Shown in pieces: positions 40,744-48,911 of a stretch of DNA of 64,000 nucleotides. The position numbers were made by a program, and so were the translations under genes. The stretch comes from Hymenobacter sp. HSC-4F20 (GTDB lineage Bacteria > Bacteroidota > Bacteroidia > Cytophagales > Hymenobacteraceae), in the NCBI RefSeq assembly GCF_019599275.1, contig NZ_JAHZTD010000001.1:1-64000 (forward strand), read 5' to 3'. Each line of letters opens with the position of its first letter. The first letter of the stretch is position 1. The notes beneath the pieces were generated by a model that made no database searches, had not been told where the DNA came from, and saw nothing but the letters and a program-made list of their open reading frames with translations.

Positions 40744-42534
40744 ATGAACCTCAAAACCAAAATCACGCTGGCATTCCTGACCATGCTGCTCCTGCTGCTG
40801 GGCGTCAGTGCGTTTACCTTGTACTCGCTTAACCGCCTAGACCGTAGCGCCCGCAACGTGTTGCAGGATAATTTGTACTCCGTGGAATTAGGACAGCAAA
40901 TGTTGCGGGCCCTCGACCAGTTGCAGATTCAGGAGGCACCGCTGGATACGCAAGCCAAGCAACGGTTTGAGCAACTGCTGGCCCGCGAGGCTGGCAACGT
41001 TACGGAACCCGGCGAACAGCAAGTGGTTGATTCCTTGTTCAGTGAGCTGGCTAACACAGAGCGGTATCTCGCCTCCGATACTACGGCGCCGCAGATATGG
41101 AACGCGCATATAGGTCAGTTGCGGCAGCTCACCTACCGCATGGTAAATCTAAATACCCAGGCCCTCACGCGCAAAAACGAAGCCGCCAACCGCTTGGCTA
41201 CCGAGCAGAGCGGCTACGTGCTGGCCCTGCTCACATTTGCGGTCCTGACCTGCCTGCTGTTCGTGCTGAGCGTGCCGGAAGCCGCCGTGAGTGGGTTGCG
41301 CAAGCTCTCGGCCAGCATCGAAAACGCTACCCATCAGGATTACTCCAACTCTATTCCGGTGGAAAGTCAGGATGAGTTTGGGGGCGTGGCGCGGGCCTTC
41401 AACCGCCTGCTGGTGCAACTGCAGGACTACCGCACCTCCACGCTGGCCCAACTGCTGGCCGAGCGCAACCGCATGGTCAGTCTCGTCAATAACCTCGATG
41501 AGGGTCTGCTGCTGGTGGACGAAAACCGCCGCCTGATTCTGGCGAACCCCGTGGCCCAACAACTCTTGGCCCTACCCCCCGAGCAACTCCTGAACCGCCC
41601 CGCCGAAGAAATAGCCCAGCAAAACGACCTGTTCCGGGAGCTGCTGCGCCACCTCGATACGCCGGCGGCCCAGCGGCCCACCGAAGCCGCTCCCGTGCTG
41701 ACCCTGGCCCAGCACGACGAGGAAGCCTACTACCGCGTCAGCGTGAATGATGTGGTGAGCTTCAACGAGGCCCTGGACAAGATGGAGTTCGTGGGTTCTA
41801 TCCTGACGCTGCGCAACGTGTCAGAGTACAAGAAGCTAGACCAGGCTAAGTCTAACTTCCTGGCGACGGTGTCGCACGAGCTGAAAACGCCTTTGTCCAG
41901 TATCAACTTCAGTTTGAAGCTGCTGCAAAATGGCAAGGTAGGCCCCGTGAACGATGAGCAGCAGAATATTCTGGCCACCATCAAGCAAGAAAATCAGCGC
42001 CTGCTGCGGCTGGTAGGAGAGCTGATTGACGTGTCGAGGCTGGAGTCGGGCAACATCCAGCTCAACTTCCAGGCGGCCCGCGTGACCGAGGTGGTGCAGT
42101 TTGCCGCCGATACTATTCAGCTGCAGCTCCAGCCCAAGCAACTCACCCTCGACATCCAGATTGCCGACACCCTACCCCCCGTGCGCGCCGACATCGAGAA
42201 AACGACCTGGGTGCTGCTTAACCTGCTGGCCAACGCCATCCGTTACTCCCCGGAGCAGGGCCAGATTCACATCCGCGCGGCTCTTACCACCGAGGCTCAG
42301 CCCCAGGTCCGCATCAGCGTGCAGGACAACGGCCCCGGCATTGCCCCGCAGTATCAGGAAAAAATCTTCCAGCGCTTTGTGCAGATTCCCGACAAAAACG
42401 GCTACAAAGGCGGCTCGGGCCTGGGCCTGAGCATCGCCCGCGAGTTTATTGGCAGCCAAGGCGGGCAGCTGTGGGTGGAAAGCGAGCTAGGCAGCGGCAG
42501 CACCTTCAGCTTCACTCTGCCAGTGGCAGGTTGA
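40744..42534 (+). CDS. HAMP-PAS sensor histidine kinase of the kdp locus
   Basis: A 596-aa membrane kinase: helix 1 (about 7-27), periplasmic region, helix 2 (about 158-178), HAMP (about 180-235), PAS (about 245-365), HisKA with phospho-His in FLATVSHELKTPLSSINF (about 380) and HATPase with N box LLNLLANAIRYSP, DNGPGIAP and GGSGLGLSIAREF. It lies 42 bases after the KdpD sensor gene. It has no receiver and no KdpE partner follows. It likely works with the separate KdpD domain; the NtrC-type regulator at 29741 is a candidate partner (inference). Confidence 0.92.
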   Translation: MNLKTKITLAFLTMLLLLLGVSAFTLYSLNRLDRSARNVLQDNLYSVELGQQMLRALDQLQIQEAPLDTQAKQRFEQLLAREAGNVTEPGEQQVVDSLFSELANTERYLASDTTAPQIWNAHIGQLRQLTYRMVNLNTQALTRKNEAANRLATEQSGYVLALLTFAVLTCLLFVLSVPEAAVSGLRKLSASIENATHQDYSNSIPVESQDEFGGVARAFNRLLVQLQDYRTSTLAQLLAERNRMVSLVNNLDEGLLLVDENRRLILANPVAQQLLALPPEQLLNRPAEEIAQQNDLFRELLRHLDTPAAQRPTEAAPVLTLAQHDEEAYYRVSVNDVVSFNEALDKMEFVGSILTLRNVSEYKKLDQAKSNFLATVSHELKTPLSSINFSLKLLQNGKVGPVNDEQQNILATIKQENQRLLRLVGELIDVSRLESGNIQLNFQAARVTEVVQFAADTIQLQLQPKQLTLDIQIADTLPPVRADIEKTTWVLLNLLANAIRYSPEQGQIHIRAALTTEAQPQVRISVQDNGPGIAPQYQEKIFQRFVQIPDKNGYKGGSGLGLSIAREFIGSQGGQLWVESELGSGSTFSFTLPVAG

Positions 42535-42556
42535 GTTGCTATGAACTTCTTTCACG

Positions 42557-42589
42557 ACTGTCATTCCGAGCTGGTCGAGGAATGACAGT
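42557..42589. terminator. Hairpin of the GTCATTCC type (copy C), likely terminator
   Basis: An 11-bp stem ACTGTCATTCC with GGAATGACAGT between the convergent kinase and oxidoreductase genes. The TGTCATTCC end resembles the ends of the longer elements at 37224 and 39316, so it may be a minimal member of that repeat family that also ends transcripts. Confidence 0.65.
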
Positions 42590-42615
42590 TATTCTGGCTG
42601 ATGAACTAACTCACA

Positions 42616-43626
42616 CTACCCTGCCAGAATTTCCAATTGCCAGCGCAGTTCCTCAATCCGGATGGGGTAGGGGGCCCCGTTAATCAGCGTTTGGTACACC
42701 GCCTCAAACAAACCAGGGTAGTTACCGCGTAGAGCGGCAAGAGTGGTCACGGTTTTCTCGCCGGTTTCGGCTACTACGGTCAGCTCACCTTCGCTGCTGT
42801 CCAGGCCGTAGGCGGTATCGGTTGGCAGCAGGCCTTGGTCGAGCTGGGTTTCCTGCACATCGGTGCGCTGCTTCTGGAAGGAGCCTTGGGTGCCGTGCAG
42901 CACGTAGGCGGGCACCGGGGCGGCCGTCAGCAAGCTACCTGTCACGAACACGTTCAGGCCACCGGGGTAGGCGAGGTGGAAGTGAAAATAGTCGTTTACC
43001 CTGGACTTGGGCCGGTGGCAGCTCAGGGTTTTGTGTACGCGCTCGGGCCGCCCAAACAAGCTCAGGGTCTGGTCCAGCACGTGGGGGCCCAGGTCGTAGC
43101 TGAGGCCGCTGCCGGGGGTAGTGGGGTCTTCCTTGAACACCTTGGTATTGAGGGCAGCCTTGTACCGATCAAAGCGGAAATGCACTTCGGTAATCCGGCC
43201 CAGCTGCCGGCTCTCCACTACCTGCCGTACTAGCTGAAAGTCACTGTCCCAGCGGCGGTTCTGGTAGGCTAGCACGTGCAGGTTGCGCTCCTGAGCCAGT
43301 TGCACCAACTCGTCCAGCTCGGCCACCGTGGTAGCGACGGGCTTTTCGATGAGGACGTGCTTGCCGGCGCGCAGTGCTTCCCGCGCCAACTCAAAATGGG
43401 TGTTGTTGGGCGTGTTGATGATGACCAGCTCCAGGGCCGCGTCGGCCAGCAGCTCGGCCACGCTGTCGTAGCTGATAACGCCAGGGTAGAACTCGGCCAC
43501 TTGCTTACGGCTGCGCTCTACCACGGCTCGCAGCTGAAAGCCCGGGTGGGTAGCAATAAAAGGCGCGTGAAAAATGCGGCCCGACATGCCGAAGGCCAGC
43601 AGGCCAGTTTGGATAGGGTTATTCAT
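42616..43626 (-). CDS. Gfo/Idh/MocA family oxidoreductase
   Basis: A 336-aa NAD(P)-dependent dehydrogenase. The Rossmann start is IQTGLLAFGMSGRIFHAPFI; the cofactor-side EKPVATTVAELDEL motif (Lys-Pro at about 95) is present, followed by a DLGPHVLDQTLSLFG segment with the family GG-H type histidine. It probably oxidises a sugar or cyclitol. The ATG at 43626 gives the conserved start; the frame is open to 43716. The substrate is unknown. It is divergent from a methyltransferase gene. Confidence 0.9.
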   Translation of the reverse strand: MNNPIQTGLLAFGMSGRIFHAPFIATHPGFQLRAVVERSRKQVAEFYPGVISYDSVAELLADAALELVIINTPNNTHFELAREALRAGKHVLIEKPVATTVAELDELVQLAQERNLHVLAYQNRRWDSDFQLVRQVVESRQLGRITEVHFRFDRYKAALNTKVFKEDPTTPGSGLSYDLGPHVLDQTLSLFGRPERVHKTLSCHRPKSRVNDYFHFHLAYPGGLNVFVTGSLLTAAPVPAYVLHGTQGSFQKQRTDVQETQLDQGLLPTDTAYGLDSSEGELTVVAETGEKTVTTLAALRGNYPGLFEAVYQTLINGAPYPIRIEELRWQLEILAG

Positions 43627-43730
43627 AGGAAGGAGGGTAGGAAGTAGCAATACGGCAGTGCCGGCCGAAAAGCCGTAAGCAGTACCGGCCGCTGGCGGCC
43701 ACAAACAAACGCACAAACTTCCAGACCCCG

Positions 43731-44471
43731 ATGCCCACCCTCGACCGTTTCTCGTCCCAAGCTGAGCTCTACGCCCGCTACCGCATCGACTACCCCGCGG
43801 AGCTGTACCAATGGCTGCTGCCGCAAGTGCCCCAGCGCGGGCGGGCCTGGGACTGCGCTACCGGCAACGGCCAAGTGGCGCTGGTGCTGGCCGAGCATTT
43901 TCAGCAGGTAGAAGCCACCGACCTCAGCGCCTCGCAGCTAGCGCAGGCCCCGGCCCGGCCCAACATCAGCTACCAACCGTCGGCCGCCGAGCACACGCCT
44001 TTTCCGGAGAGCTATTTCGACCTGATAACCGTGGCCCAAGCCCTGCACTGGTTTGATATGGCGGCGTTTAACCAGGAGGTAAGTCGATTGCTGCGGCCCG
44101 GTGGGGTAGTGGCCGAATGGGGCTACGGGCTGGTGCAGGTAGGCCCGGAGCTGGACCCGCTGATCCGGGAGTTTTACGCCGGCACCATGCGGCCCTACTG
44201 GGATGAAAATCGCTGGCACATCGACGACGAGTACGCCCGCCTACCCTTCCCGTTTGCCGGAGTGCAGCAGGCTCGGTTCGCGGTGCGGCGGCAGTGGTCG
44301 GCAGAGTGGTTTCTGAACTACCTGCGCACTTGGTCGAGCGTGGTGAACTACCAGCAGCAACACGGCCACGACCCGGTTTCGCTCATTGCCGAGGAACTGA
44401 CCCGACTGTGGGGCCCCGGCGAGCGGGCGGTAGCGTTTCCGGTGTTTGCGCGACTGGGGCGGAAAGAATAA
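43731..44471 (+). CDS. Class I SAM-dependent methyltransferase
   Basis: A 246-aa methyltransferase. Motif I is AWDCATGNGQVALVLAEHF (about residue 38), then an acidic ATDLSASQL, motif SAAEHTPFPESYFDLITVAQALHWFD and LLRPGGVVAEWGYG. It is related to the Methyltransf_11/trans-aconitate-type group. The substrate is unknown. The ATG at 43731 begins PTLDRFSSQAELYARYR. The downstream gene is 48 bases away. Confidence 0.88.
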   Translation: MPTLDRFSSQAELYARYRIDYPAELYQWLLPQVPQRGRAWDCATGNGQVALVLAEHFQQVEATDLSASQLAQAPARPNISYQPSAAEHTPFPESYFDLITVAQALHWFDMAAFNQEVSRLLRPGGVVAEWGYGLVQVGPELDPLIREFYAGTMRPYWDENRWHIDDEYARLPFPFAGVQQARFAVRRQWSAEWFLNYLRTWSSVVNYQQQHGHDPVSLIAEELTRLWGPGERAVAFPVFARLGRKE

Positions 44472-44519
44472 TCTGCCGAGGGCTGCGTTACGCTCGGGTA
44501 TTCCTTTCTCGCGCTATCG

Positions 44520-44831
44520 ATGGTTTTATATCTGAAGGCTCTGGCATTGTTCTACCGCTCTGTGCTGCCTTTTACGCTGCTACTTTCCGGGCTCCTGCTG
44601 GTAGCTGCCCGGTTCTACGGCGGTACCTGGCCACCCCCGGTAGCTCCTTTACTGTTCCAGAAGCTGCTCACCTTTCCGGCCGTTATTTATCTGCAGGCGC
44701 AGTTTCGGCCTCATCAATACTGGTTTTACCGCAACCTGCACCTCTCGCCCCGGCAGCTGTGGGGTGGCGTAATAGCCGCCGATACGCTCCTGCTGTTGCT
44801 GGTGCTGCTGGTCGCCCGCTTTCTTTCGTGA
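44520..44831 (+). CDS. Small membrane protein coupled to an ABC ATPase
   Basis: A 103-aa protein with three hydrophobic stretches (about 7-30, 42-58 and 80-102). Its stop codon overlaps the ATG of the ABC ATPase by one base (TGATG), so the two are translationally coupled and probably form one complex. No family is recognised. At about three helices it is much smaller than a usual ABC permease. Confidence 0.7.
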   Translation: MVLYLKALALFYRSVLPFTLLLSGLLLVAARFYGGTWPPPVAPLLFQKLLTFPAVIYLQAQFRPHQYWFYRNLHLSPRQLWGGVIAADTLLLLLVLLVARFLS

Positions 44832-45511
44832 TGCCTAAGCTGGAAACAGAATCGTGGGTGCTGGAGGCCGACGGAATTCAGGTGCAGTTCGGGGAGCGGC
44901 GCATTCTCTCCGATATCTATCTGCGGGTGCAAACGGGGCAAGTGGTAGGGCTGCTGGGCCGCAACGGCTGCGGCAAATCAACCTTGCTGCAAACCATTTT
45001 CGGGGGGCGCCACGTAGCCGATGCCTCGGTGCGGGTGAACCGGCGGCGCGTGGTGCCGGCCTACCGGGAGCCGGGCTTGCTGAACTATTTGCCCCAGGTG
45101 CCCCTGCTGCCCCCTCGCCTGACTGTCGCCGAGGCAGCGCGCCTGCTTCGGGTTGATGCCCGGCAGGCACTGGCAGCTTTTCCGGAGCTGCTCACCCAAC
45201 TAGCACGGCCGGTGGGCGAACTGTCGGGCGGCACGGCGCGGCTGGTGCAGGTCCTGTTGCTGCTGCACGCCCACACCTGCTTTTCCTTGTTTGATGAGCC
45301 GTTTACCGGGGTGATGCCCGTCCATATTGAACAGCTGGCCGACCTTATCCGGCAGACGAAAGCGCGCAAGGGCATCCTGCTCACCGACCACCGCTACGCC
45401 GAAGTGCTACCCCTCTGCGACGTGGTATACCTGCTGCACGGCGGCCGGCTGGAGCAGCTCCCGCCGAACCCCGTACCCGCCCTGCGCGACCGGGGTTATC
45501 TTGCGGAGTGA
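44831..45511 (+). CDS. ABC transporter ATP-binding protein
   Basis: A 226-aa ATPase with Walker A GLLGRNGCGKSTLLQ (about 46), Q loop in LNYLPQVPLLP, a signature LSGGTARLVQ (about 135), a Walker B LFDEPFTG and H loop in LLTDHRYAE. It belongs to the single-domain export-type or DrrA-like ATPases. Its only linked partner is the 103-aa membrane protein upstream. The substrate is unknown. Confidence 0.88.
   Translation: MPKLETESWVLEADGIQVQFGERRILSDIYLRVQTGQVVGLLGRNGCGKSTLLQTIFGGRHVADASVRVNRRRVVPAYREPGLLNYLPQVPLLPPRLTVAEAARLLRVDARQALAAFPELLTQLARPVGELSGGTARLVQVLLLLHAHTCFSLFDEPFTGVMPVHIEQLADLIRQTKARKGILLTDHRYAEVLPLCDVVYLLHGGRLEQLPPNPVPALRDRGYLAE
45497..45504 (+). promoter_or_regulatory. TATCTTGC -7 box of the CoA transferase gene
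   Basis: TATCTTGC inside the last codons of the ABC ATPase gene, 19 bases before the ATG at 45523. It suggests an internal promoter and supports the ATG over the GTG at 45508. Confidence 0.45.
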
Positions 45512-45522
45512 TTTCGCGCCCT

Positions 45523-46662
45523 ATGTCCCCTGCTGTTTCCCAATCCCTACCCCTCACCGGCCTGCGAGTGCTGGAGCTGGCCTCGGTGCTGGCCGGCCCG
45601 CAGGTAGGACAGTTTCTGGCCGAGCTAGGCGCTGAGGTGCTGAAAGTTGAAGCTCCAACCGGCGACGTAACCCGCACCTGGCGCACCCCCGCCGAAGCGC
45701 CCGATACCCCTGTTTCGGCCTATTTCAGTTGCGCCAACTGGGGCAAAACCAGCCAGGTGCTGGACCTGACTACCCCCACCGGCCGGGCCGAAGTGCACCG
45801 CCTCGCGGCTTCTACTGATATTGTGCTGGCCAGCTACAAACCCGGCGACGCCGAGAAGCTCCGGGTAGATTACGCCACCCTATCAGCCCTGAACTCACGC
45901 CTGATTTACGGCCACATTACCGGGTACGGCCCCGACGCTAACCGCGCCGGCTACGATGCCGTATTGCAGGCCGAAGCTGGTTTCATGCACCTCAATGCAG
46001 CTGGCCCTGGCCAGGAGCCCCAGAAAATGCCGGTGGCGCTTATTGATCTGCTGACGGCCCACCAGCTGCGGGCCGGCTTGCTCACGGCCCTCTACCAGCG
46101 CGAAAAAACCGGCCGCGGCGCCTTAGTGGAAGTATCGCTCTGGGACAGTGCCTTGGCTTCCCTGGCAAATCAGGCGGCTACCTACCTCGTAACCGGCCAC
46201 GACCCCCAGCCCCTGGGCTCCGGCCACCCGAGCATTGTGCCCTACGGCACCGTGTACCAAGCCCAGGATGGGGTGCGCCTGTTGCTGGCCGTGGGCGCCG
46301 ACCGACAGTTTCAGCAGCTCTGTGTTGTGCTGGAACGACCAGAATGGGCTACTGACGAACGGTTTTGCACGAATACTGCCCGGATGGCCCACCGCACGGA
46401 GCTGGAAAATCTAGTGCGTCAGCGCATTGCGCAGATATCGGGGGCAGAGCTGCTGGCGGAGCTGGAGCGCCGGCTGGTGCCGGCCGGGGCCGTTCGGACG
46501 GTGGGGGAGGCGCTTCGGCAGGAAGCTGCCCAGCCAATGCTGCTGCCGGCGGCTCCGCCGTTTCCGCACCCGGGCTTGCGCACCGTGGCATTCCGCAGCA
46601 GTGCCTGGCCGGTGGCCGGAAGCGTGCTGCCTCCTCCTGCGCACCATACTGCCCCTGGCTAG
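45523..46662 (+). CDS. CaiB/BaiF family (class III) CoA transferase
   Basis: A 379-aa enzyme that moves CoA between carboxylic acids. Family features are TGLRVLELASVLAGPQVGQFLAELGAEVLKVE at the front, the catalytic Asp in RAGYDAVLQAEAGFM (about 150), and CDLTAHQ-like LIDLLTAHQLRAGLLTAL. It ends in a Pro-rich tail. The start may be GTG at 45508, overlapping the ABC stop, or ATG at 45523, which I prefer. The acids involved are unknown. Confidence 0.9.
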   Translation: MSPAVSQSLPLTGLRVLELASVLAGPQVGQFLAELGAEVLKVEAPTGDVTRTWRTPAEAPDTPVSAYFSCANWGKTSQVLDLTTPTGRAEVHRLAASTDIVLASYKPGDAEKLRVDYATLSALNSRLIYGHITGYGPDANRAGYDAVLQAEAGFMHLNAAGPGQEPQKMPVALIDLLTAHQLRAGLLTALYQREKTGRGALVEVSLWDSALASLANQAATYLVTGHDPQPLGSGHPSIVPYGTVYQAQDGVRLLLAVGADRQFQQLCVVLERPEWATDERFCTNTARMAHRTELENLVRQRIAQISGAELLAELERRLVPAGAVRTVGEALRQEAAQPMLLPAAPPFPHPGLRTVAFRSSAWPVAGSVLPPPAHHTAPG

Positions 46663-46898
46663 CACTGCTTGTCAGACCCCAGGAACAGTCGGGTCGAAAC
46701 CATGAGCTTACGTTTGCGCGTACAGTTTGCAGCAGTTGCTACCCCTTCCTGCCGGAGAAGCCTACGGTCCGGGGTAGAGTTTAGGCTCCGTGCACCAGCT
46801 CGGGCGGCACTTACGTAGACAGGGCTTTTTCGGCTTGTCTGCGGAGTAGCCCTTCGCCCACTTTCGTGCCGTCTAGTGTCCTCGTCTCTGATTTTAGC

Positions 46899-47747
46899 AT
46901 GTTCATGGAAGAAACGCCCCATACCACGCCCGCACTCACCACCCCGCCCCAAACCGACGACGGTACGCCCGGCGCCCCGGTCGTTTCTCCCAGCGGTGCG
47001 CCCAATACCGATGGCAACGCACCCAACGCACCCGGCGAGCCCGCCCCTTCGCCCGCCGACCGTCTCGACCAGATCTTTGAAGGACTCAAGCAGAAGTCGT
47101 CGGCTAAGCAGGCCATCTACCGCAACACGCTGGCTACCTTCGATTTGCTGCGCAAGGTGTCGCAGGAGCTGGTAGTAGAGCTCAGCCGTAAAATCACGCC
47201 CGTTGATTCCACGGTGATTATTGAATACCGGCCGGTAAACGATATGGAGTTTCACATTCGCTTCTCCGGCGACCTACTGGTGTTTGTGCTGCACTCCAAC
47301 ATCGTCACCTTCCCCGATGACTACGGCCCCATGCCCACCCAGTATGTGCAGGACGATTTCCGCCGCCGCTTTTTCGGGCATATCATGGCCTACAACTTCA
47401 TGGCCGACAGCATCAAATACCAGCGCATGAACGACCCCGGCTACCTCGTGGGCCGTCTGCTCATCAACATTGATCAGCACTATTTCCTGGAAGGCGTGCA
47501 GCAGCTGGAACTCCCCGACAACGACATGTCTGACAATGCGGTAACGGAAGATGCCCTGAAGCTTTTCGTGGAAAGCGCCATGATTGCCGCCGTCAACAAC
47601 GACCTAATTGCCCCCCCGCTGGATGATATTCAGAAAATCAGCGTGAAGCAGAAGCTGGAAAATCAGCAGGTAAGCCGGGGTAGCAAAGTGGGCTTCAGCT
47701 TCTCTAACGAGCAGAAGGCCATGACTATCGAGGGGCTGGCGTACTGA
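46899..47747 (+). CDS. Conserved-looking protein of unknown function with Pro/Ala/Thr-rich front
   Basis: A 282-aa protein. Residues 1-42 are low-complexity (Pro, Thr, Ala, Gly). The rest is a soluble alpha/beta domain with LDQIFEGLKQKSSAKQAIYR, a stretch of beta character (FHIRFSGDLLVFVLHSNIVTFP) and a charged C-terminal part. No signal peptide or known motif is seen. I do not recognise the family. TACGTTTG at 46709-46716 may be its -7 box, which would give a leader of about 175 bases. Two hairpins follow. Confidence 0.7.
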   Translation: MFMEETPHTTPALTTPPQTDDGTPGAPVVSPSGAPNTDGNAPNAPGEPAPSPADRLDQIFEGLKQKSSAKQAIYRNTLATFDLLRKVSQELVVELSRKITPVDSTVIIEYRPVNDMEFHIRFSGDLLVFVLHSNIVTFPDDYGPMPTQYVQDDFRRRFFGHIMAYNFMADSIKYQRMNDPGYLVGRLLINIDQHYFLEGVQQLELPDNDMSDNAVTEDALKLFVESAMIAAVNNDLIAPPLDDIQKISVKQKLENQQVSRGSKVGFSFSNEQKAMTIEGLAY

Positions 47748-47759
47748 GCAGCAGCTTTT

Positions 47760-47789
47760 TTCTCACCTGGTAAGCTAACCAGGTGAGAA
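47760..47789 (+). terminator. Terminator-like hairpin after the unknown gene
   Basis: A 12-bp stem TTCTCACCTGGT with ACCAGGTGAGAA, loop 6, preceded by a T-run and followed by GAAAG; it starts 12 bases after the stop. Confidence 0.7.
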
Positions 47790-47804
47790 GAAAGCTGGCA
47801 ATGT

Positions 47805-47879
47805 GCTACCTCTCTTATAGCAGCAAAGCCTCTACTTTCATTGCGGAAGTAGAGGCTTTGCTGCTATAAGAGAGGTAGC
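47805..47879. terminator. 33-bp perfect hairpin between convergent genes
   Basis: Bases 47805-47837 pair without mismatch with 47847-47879 (two more pairs possible inside), core CAGCAAAGCCTCTAC. It lies 48 bases beyond the trpS stop and serves as its likely terminator, with the smaller hairpin serving the other side. Confidence 0.85.
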
Positions 47880-47926
47880 TCTGTAAAGCGCAGTCGAAGC
47901 GCGTCAGCAGGAAATTTGCGACCGGG

Positions 47927-48904
47927 CTACTTTACCTGATACCCAACCTTCTCGCGCACCTTGTTGAGTACTTGCGAGCCGTACGCCTGGGCCTTGCGGG
48001 CGCCTTCGGCCAGCTTCCGGTCAATTTCGGGCAGGTTGTTCATGTAGAAGTTGAACTGTTCCCGTTCCTGTGCAAACCGGGTGCGGATAACCTCAAACAG
48101 TGCCTGCTTGGCGTGGCCGTAGCCGTAGCCCCCGCGCAAGTAGTTCTGACGCATTTCCTCTACCTCGGCCGGTGAAGCCAGCAACGAGTATAGCTTGAAG
48201 GTGGTATCCGTTTCGGGATTTTTGGGCTCTTCCAGCGGAGTGCTGTCCGACACAATGCTGCGGATGGTTTTGAGTAGGGCTTTGTCATCCACGAAGATGT
48301 CGATGATGTTGCCGTAGCTCTTGCTCATCTTCTGCCCATCGAGGCCCGGAATGGTCATTAGCTGCTCATCCACGCGGGCCTGGGGTAGCACAAAGGTTTC
48401 GCCGTAGCGGTTGTTGAAGGCCGAGGCAATGTCGCGCGTAATTTCCAGGTGCTGGATCTGGTCTTTGCCCACGGGTACGAACTCCGCATCATAGAGCAGA
48501 ATATCGGCAGCCATGAGCACGGGGTAGGTAAACAGGCCCGCATTCACGTCGGCGAGACGGTTGCTCTTATCCTTGAACGAGTGGGCATTCGCCAGCATGG
48601 GGTAGGGCGTGAAGCACGACAAATACCACGTCAGCTCCGTCACCTGCGGCACATCCGACTGGCGGTAGAACAGGTTTTTCTCGGTATCGAAGCCGCAGGC
48701 CAGCCAGGCTGCCGCTACCGCGTAGGTATTCTGGCGCAACGTTTCGGCGTCGCGCACGGTCGTGAGCGAGTGCAAATCGGCAATAAACAGCAACGACTCG
48801 TTGGCGCTTTGCTGCGAAAGCGCAATGGCCGGGAGAATGGCGCCGAGCAGGTTGCCCAGGTGGGGGCGGCCCGTGCTCTGAATGCCGGTGAGAATGCGGG
48901 ACAT
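47927..48904 (-). CDS. trpS: Tryptophanyl-tRNA synthetase
   Basis: A 325-aa class I synthetase that charges tRNA-Trp. The HIGH-type motif is in TGIQSTGRPHLGNLLG (residues 6-21), KMSKS is in GLDGQKMSKSYGN (about 195). The length and the GYGHAKQALFE segment are normal for bacterial TrpRS. It starts with ATG at 48904, 7 bases after the stop of a secreted unknown protein; the two are probably co-transcribed. Confidence 0.96.
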   Translation of the reverse strand: MSRILTGIQSTGRPHLGNLLGAILPAIALSQQSANESLLFIADLHSLTTVRDAETLRQNTYAVAAAWLACGFDTEKNLFYRQSDVPQVTELTWYLSCFTPYPMLANAHSFKDKSNRLADVNAGLFTYPVLMAADILLYDAEFVPVGKDQIQHLEITRDIASAFNNRYGETFVLPQARVDEQLMTIPGLDGQKMSKSYGNIIDIFVDDKALLKTIRSIVSDSTPLEEPKNPETDTTFKLYSLLASPAEVEEMRQNYLRGGYGYGHAKQALFEVIRTRFAQEREQFNFYMNNLPEIDRKLAEGARKAQAYGSQVLNKVREKVGYQVK

Positions 48905-48911
48905 GTGCGGG

